Assembly (NCBI GenBank): GCA_903824295.1
Contig: CAIJWE010000128.1
Coordinates: 1-56,693, forward strand
DNA: 56,693 nt
Source: an uncultured Chlorobiaceae bacterium
GTDB lineage: Bacteria; Bacteroidota; Chlorobiia; Chlorobiales; Chlorobiaceae
Reading direction: 5' to 3'
Shown: piece after piece, positions 54,880-56,693 of the stretch
Position numbering within the stretch: position 1 is the stretch's first letter
Layout: each line of letters begins with the position of its first letter
Notes under the pieces: model-generated
The model's database searches: none
What the model saw: the letters and a program-made list of their open reading frames with translations, nothing else
Told to the model about the DNA's origin: nothing
Translations under genes and position numbers: made by a program

Positions 54880-55860
54880 TTATCCTACACGTATTTCAGA
54901 GTAATCGCCAATATTGATCTCCTGGGAGCTGCCGGTAATGAAGGCATTGTTTCCGACAATTGAGTGATCGAGCATGATATGGCCGACCCGCGCGTTATAG
55001 CCAATAATGGAATTTCTGATAATAACATTGTTAATAACCGCCTTCTCGCCTATGGTGGTGTAGGGGCCGATAATGGAGTTTTCAAGAATGGCGTTATCGG
55101 CGATAAAGACCGGATCATTGATGATGCAGCCGGGATAAGCTTTTGTTGAGATGTTGTCTTTAAGAAGAATTTCATTGGTGGAGAGCAGTGTTTCGGGTTT
55201 GCCGCAGTCATACCAGCCGTGAACCGGGAAGGTGGTGAAAGGTTCTCCCCCTTCGATCATCAGCTCCAGGGCATCGGTGAGCTGGTATTCCCCCTTTGTC
55301 TTGATATTGTTGCTGATCAGGTGGTCGATACTTGCAAAGAGCGAACCGGACTGCTGCAAAAAATAGAGGCCTACAATGGCAAGGTTACTGACGAGGGTGT
55401 CAGGTTTTTCTACCAGCTTCAGGATTTTTCCCTCATCGGTTGTTACCGCGACACCGAATCGTCTTGGATCGTCAACCTCCTTGACTCCAAGAGTAGAAAA
55501 AGGGCTTTGCAATACTGGCTGAAGATCAACATCAAAAATGGTGTCGCCGAGAATGATGAACAATGGTTCATTGTCGATAACGTAGGGCTTGCACATCCAG
55601 ATGGCATGGGCTAGTCCGAGGAGTTCAGTCTGGGAGACAAAGGTGAACTTGATCGTGTAATTTTTTAATAACCAATCTTCAACCATGTCGCCCAGATAGC
55701 CGACAATGACAATGGCTTCGTCAATTCCGGCGTCGATAAGCTTGTCCATGATATGGCCGATAATTGGTTTGCCGGCCACGTTGAGCAAGACTTTGGGATG
55801 AGAAAAAGTATGAGGGCGTAAACGGGTTCCAACACCGGCAACAGGAATGATTGCTTTCAT
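54880..55860 (-). CDS. Sugar-phosphate nucleotidyltransferase with left-handed helix tail
   Basis: A 326-residue enzyme of the glucose-1-phosphate thymidylyl/uridylyltransferase kind. ATG 55860 gives MKAIIPVAGVGTRLRPHTFS with the GxGTRLRP nucleotide loop; the longer frame to 55935 is rejected. Next are HPKVLLNVAGKPII, the metal Asp in IILGDTIFD near 105, and GWYDCGKPETLL near 215. The C-terminal 70 residues have hexapeptide-type repeats (AILENSIIGPYTTIG, VIRNSIIGYNARVG). The product sugar nucleotide could feed the capsule, but there is no local linkage. Confidence 0.88.
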   Translation of the reverse strand: MKAIIPVAGVGTRLRPHTFSHPKVLLNVAGKPIIGHIMDKLIDAGIDEAIVIVGYLGDMVEDWLLKNYTIKFTFVSQTELLGLAHAIWMCKPYVIDNEPLFIILGDTIFDVDLQPVLQSPFSTLGVKEVDDPRRFGVAVTTDEGKILKLVEKPDTLVSNLAIVGLYFLQQSGSLFASIDHLISNNIKTKGEYQLTDALELMIEGGEPFTTFPVHGWYDCGKPETLLSTNEILLKDNISTKAYPGCIINDPVFIADNAILENSIIGPYTTIGEKAVINNVIIRNSIIGYNARVGHIMLDHSIVGNNAFITGSSQEINIGDYSEIRVG

Positions 55861-56082
55861 CTGCTTTTCTATGTTTTTTGTTGTAAAACCAGACACTCGA
55901 TCTCGCTTCTTCCATGTTACAAAAAAGCATGACAAATTAAATACACCAATTACTGGTTGACGATTGTTAAATAAAGAAATCAGTTGTATTTTAAGCTTTG
56001 ATAATAATTATTTTGCGTGTCGGGCGAACTGTCCCGGTTACTATGATAGAAGAGGAGCCAGAAACGATATAACAAATGTGCT

Positions 56083-56487
56083 ATGGCAGGGAGGTTTAAG
56101 GGGGTTTTCATGCAGTCCGGGGTAATACCAGTTCTTGACGATCGGCTGGTGCTTATTACCTCCAGAAAGTCGGATCGCTGGATCATTCCCAAGGGATACG
56201 TCGAAAAAGGGCTCTCTCCTGCAGAATCAGCAGCCAAAGAGGCCTATGAGGAAGCCGGCCTGATCGGCACTGTGCATCATAAAGAGGCGGGTAACTACCG
56301 GTACCGGAAGTTTGGGAAACTTTTTTCGGTTCAGGTCTACCCGCTCTTCATTGAGACCATGCTTGATGAGTGGGATGAAATGCATGACCGTCAGCGAAAA
56401 CTTGTGACACCCTCCGAAGCTTTTGAAATGCTTCACCATGAAGAGTTGAAACAGATTGTAGCTGATTTTTTTCTGAATAATATTTAA
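56083..56487 (+). CDS. NUDIX hydrolase
   Basis: A 134-residue hydrolase. The Nudix box reads GYVEKGLSPAESAAKEAYEE followed by AGL, which fits Gx5Ex7REUxEExGU apart from Lys in place of Arg. The N-terminal strand SGVIPVLDDRLVLITSRKSD and WIIPKGYVEKG are typical of the diphosphoinositol/diadenosine polyphosphate group. The substrate is not determined. The gene lies in front of tRNA-Pro. Confidence 0.9.
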   Translation: MAGRFKGVFMQSGVIPVLDDRLVLITSRKSDRWIIPKGYVEKGLSPAESAAKEAYEEAGLIGTVHHKEAGNYRYRKFGKLFSVQVYPLFIETMLDEWDEMHDRQRKLVTPSEAFEMLHHEELKQIVADFFLNNI

Positions 56488-56551
56488 AAATCCTTGAAAT
56501 ATTATTTTGTTATCAATGTTCTTGTGCTATATTGGGCCTTCCGTTAAAGAA

Positions 56552-56624
56552 CGGGGTGTGGCGCAGTTGGTAGCGTGCCTGCTTTGGGAGCAGGAGGCCC
56601 CGAGTTCGAGTCTCGGCACCCCGA
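56552..56624 (+). tRNA. tRNA-Pro (TGG)
   Basis: The acceptor stem CGGGGTG pairs with CACCCCG. The anticodon arm CCTGC-TTTGGGA-GCAGG holds TGG, and the T arm has GAGTTCGAGTC. It is 73 bases long. Confidence 0.95.
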
Positions 56625-56653
56625 CAGGTAGAGGTTCTTGGGATTGAAGCTGT

Positions 56654-56693
56654 GCCCGTAGCTCAATGGATAGAGCATCAGCCTTCTAAGCTG
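56654..56693 (+). tRNA. tRNA-Arg (TCT), 5' part only
   Basis: The sequence begins GCCCGTAGCTCAATGGATAG, a typical acceptor and D arm, followed by TCAGC-CTTCTAA-GCTG with anticodon TCT. The window ends within the anticodon stem. It lies 29 bases after tRNA-Pro, so the two may be co-transcribed. Confidence 0.9.

Noticed and set aside
1-56693. CRISPR array or prophage
   Set aside because: No regularly spaced repeats, cas genes, phage structural genes or terminase were seen.

Overview
The window most likely comes from a green sulfur bacterium (Chlorobiaceae). The main clues are a metK-ahcY operon preceded by a structured leader placed where the SAM-Chlorobi RNA motif is known to occur, and a set of ordinary genes (rhlE, rubrerythrin, trpF, SulP permease, CPA2 antiporter, RRM protein) of the kind found in that group. 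This assignment is inferred from content; no marker gene such as a bacteriochlorophyll gene is present.

Region 1 (1-8.7 kb) is an accessory region of toxin-antitoxin genes and decayed DNA. It holds an unrecognised two-gene pair, a PAS/GAF sensor histidine kinase, a decayed VapBC-type pair, a complete HigBA module, a toxin stub with a HigA/ImmA antitoxin, a SNF2 helicase pseudogene, and fragments of an IS4-type transposase and a serine recombinase.

Region 2 (8.7-24.4 kb) is a co-directional ABC-type capsule locus: an outer-membrane export lipoprotein (KpsD/CtrA type), KpsS, KpsE, KpsM and KpsT, a sulfotransferase-like coiled-coil protein, a 1059-residue fusion of two glycosyltransferases and a hydrolase, a GSCFA protein, a second family 2 glycosyltransferase, a DUF2279 protein and a two-module KpsC. 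KpsC and KpsS imply a Kdo-linked lipid anchor, but no Kdo supply genes lie here. A large membrane-anchored alpha/beta hydrolase follows.

Region 3 (27.4-36 kb) has further toxin-antitoxin debris, a thioredoxin-like secreted protein, two convergent methyltransferases, and a trans-sulfuration enzyme preceded by a clear SAM-I (S-box) riboswitch with a terminator. It continues with a YgjP-type metallopeptidase, RhlE and a PPC/DUF296 protein.

Region 4 (36-49.2 kb) has tandem paralogous hybrid histidine kinases, the first broken by one in-frame TGA. These are followed by a SulP permease, an UPF0149 protein, rubrerythrin, an RRM protein, a CPA2 antiporter, an alpha/beta hydrolase and TrpF.

Region 5 (49.2-56.7 kb) begins with the most unusual gene, a 738-residue protein joining an N-terminal region that starts like a TIR domain to a complete phosphofructokinase-like domain, in an AT-rich stretch beside tRNA-Gln. 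After it come ahcY and metK with their leader RNA, a sugar-phosphate nucleotidyltransferase, a NUDIX hydrolase, tRNA-Pro and a partial tRNA-Arg. Methionine and SAM metabolism is thus represented by three enzymes and two different candidate SAM-sensing RNAs.
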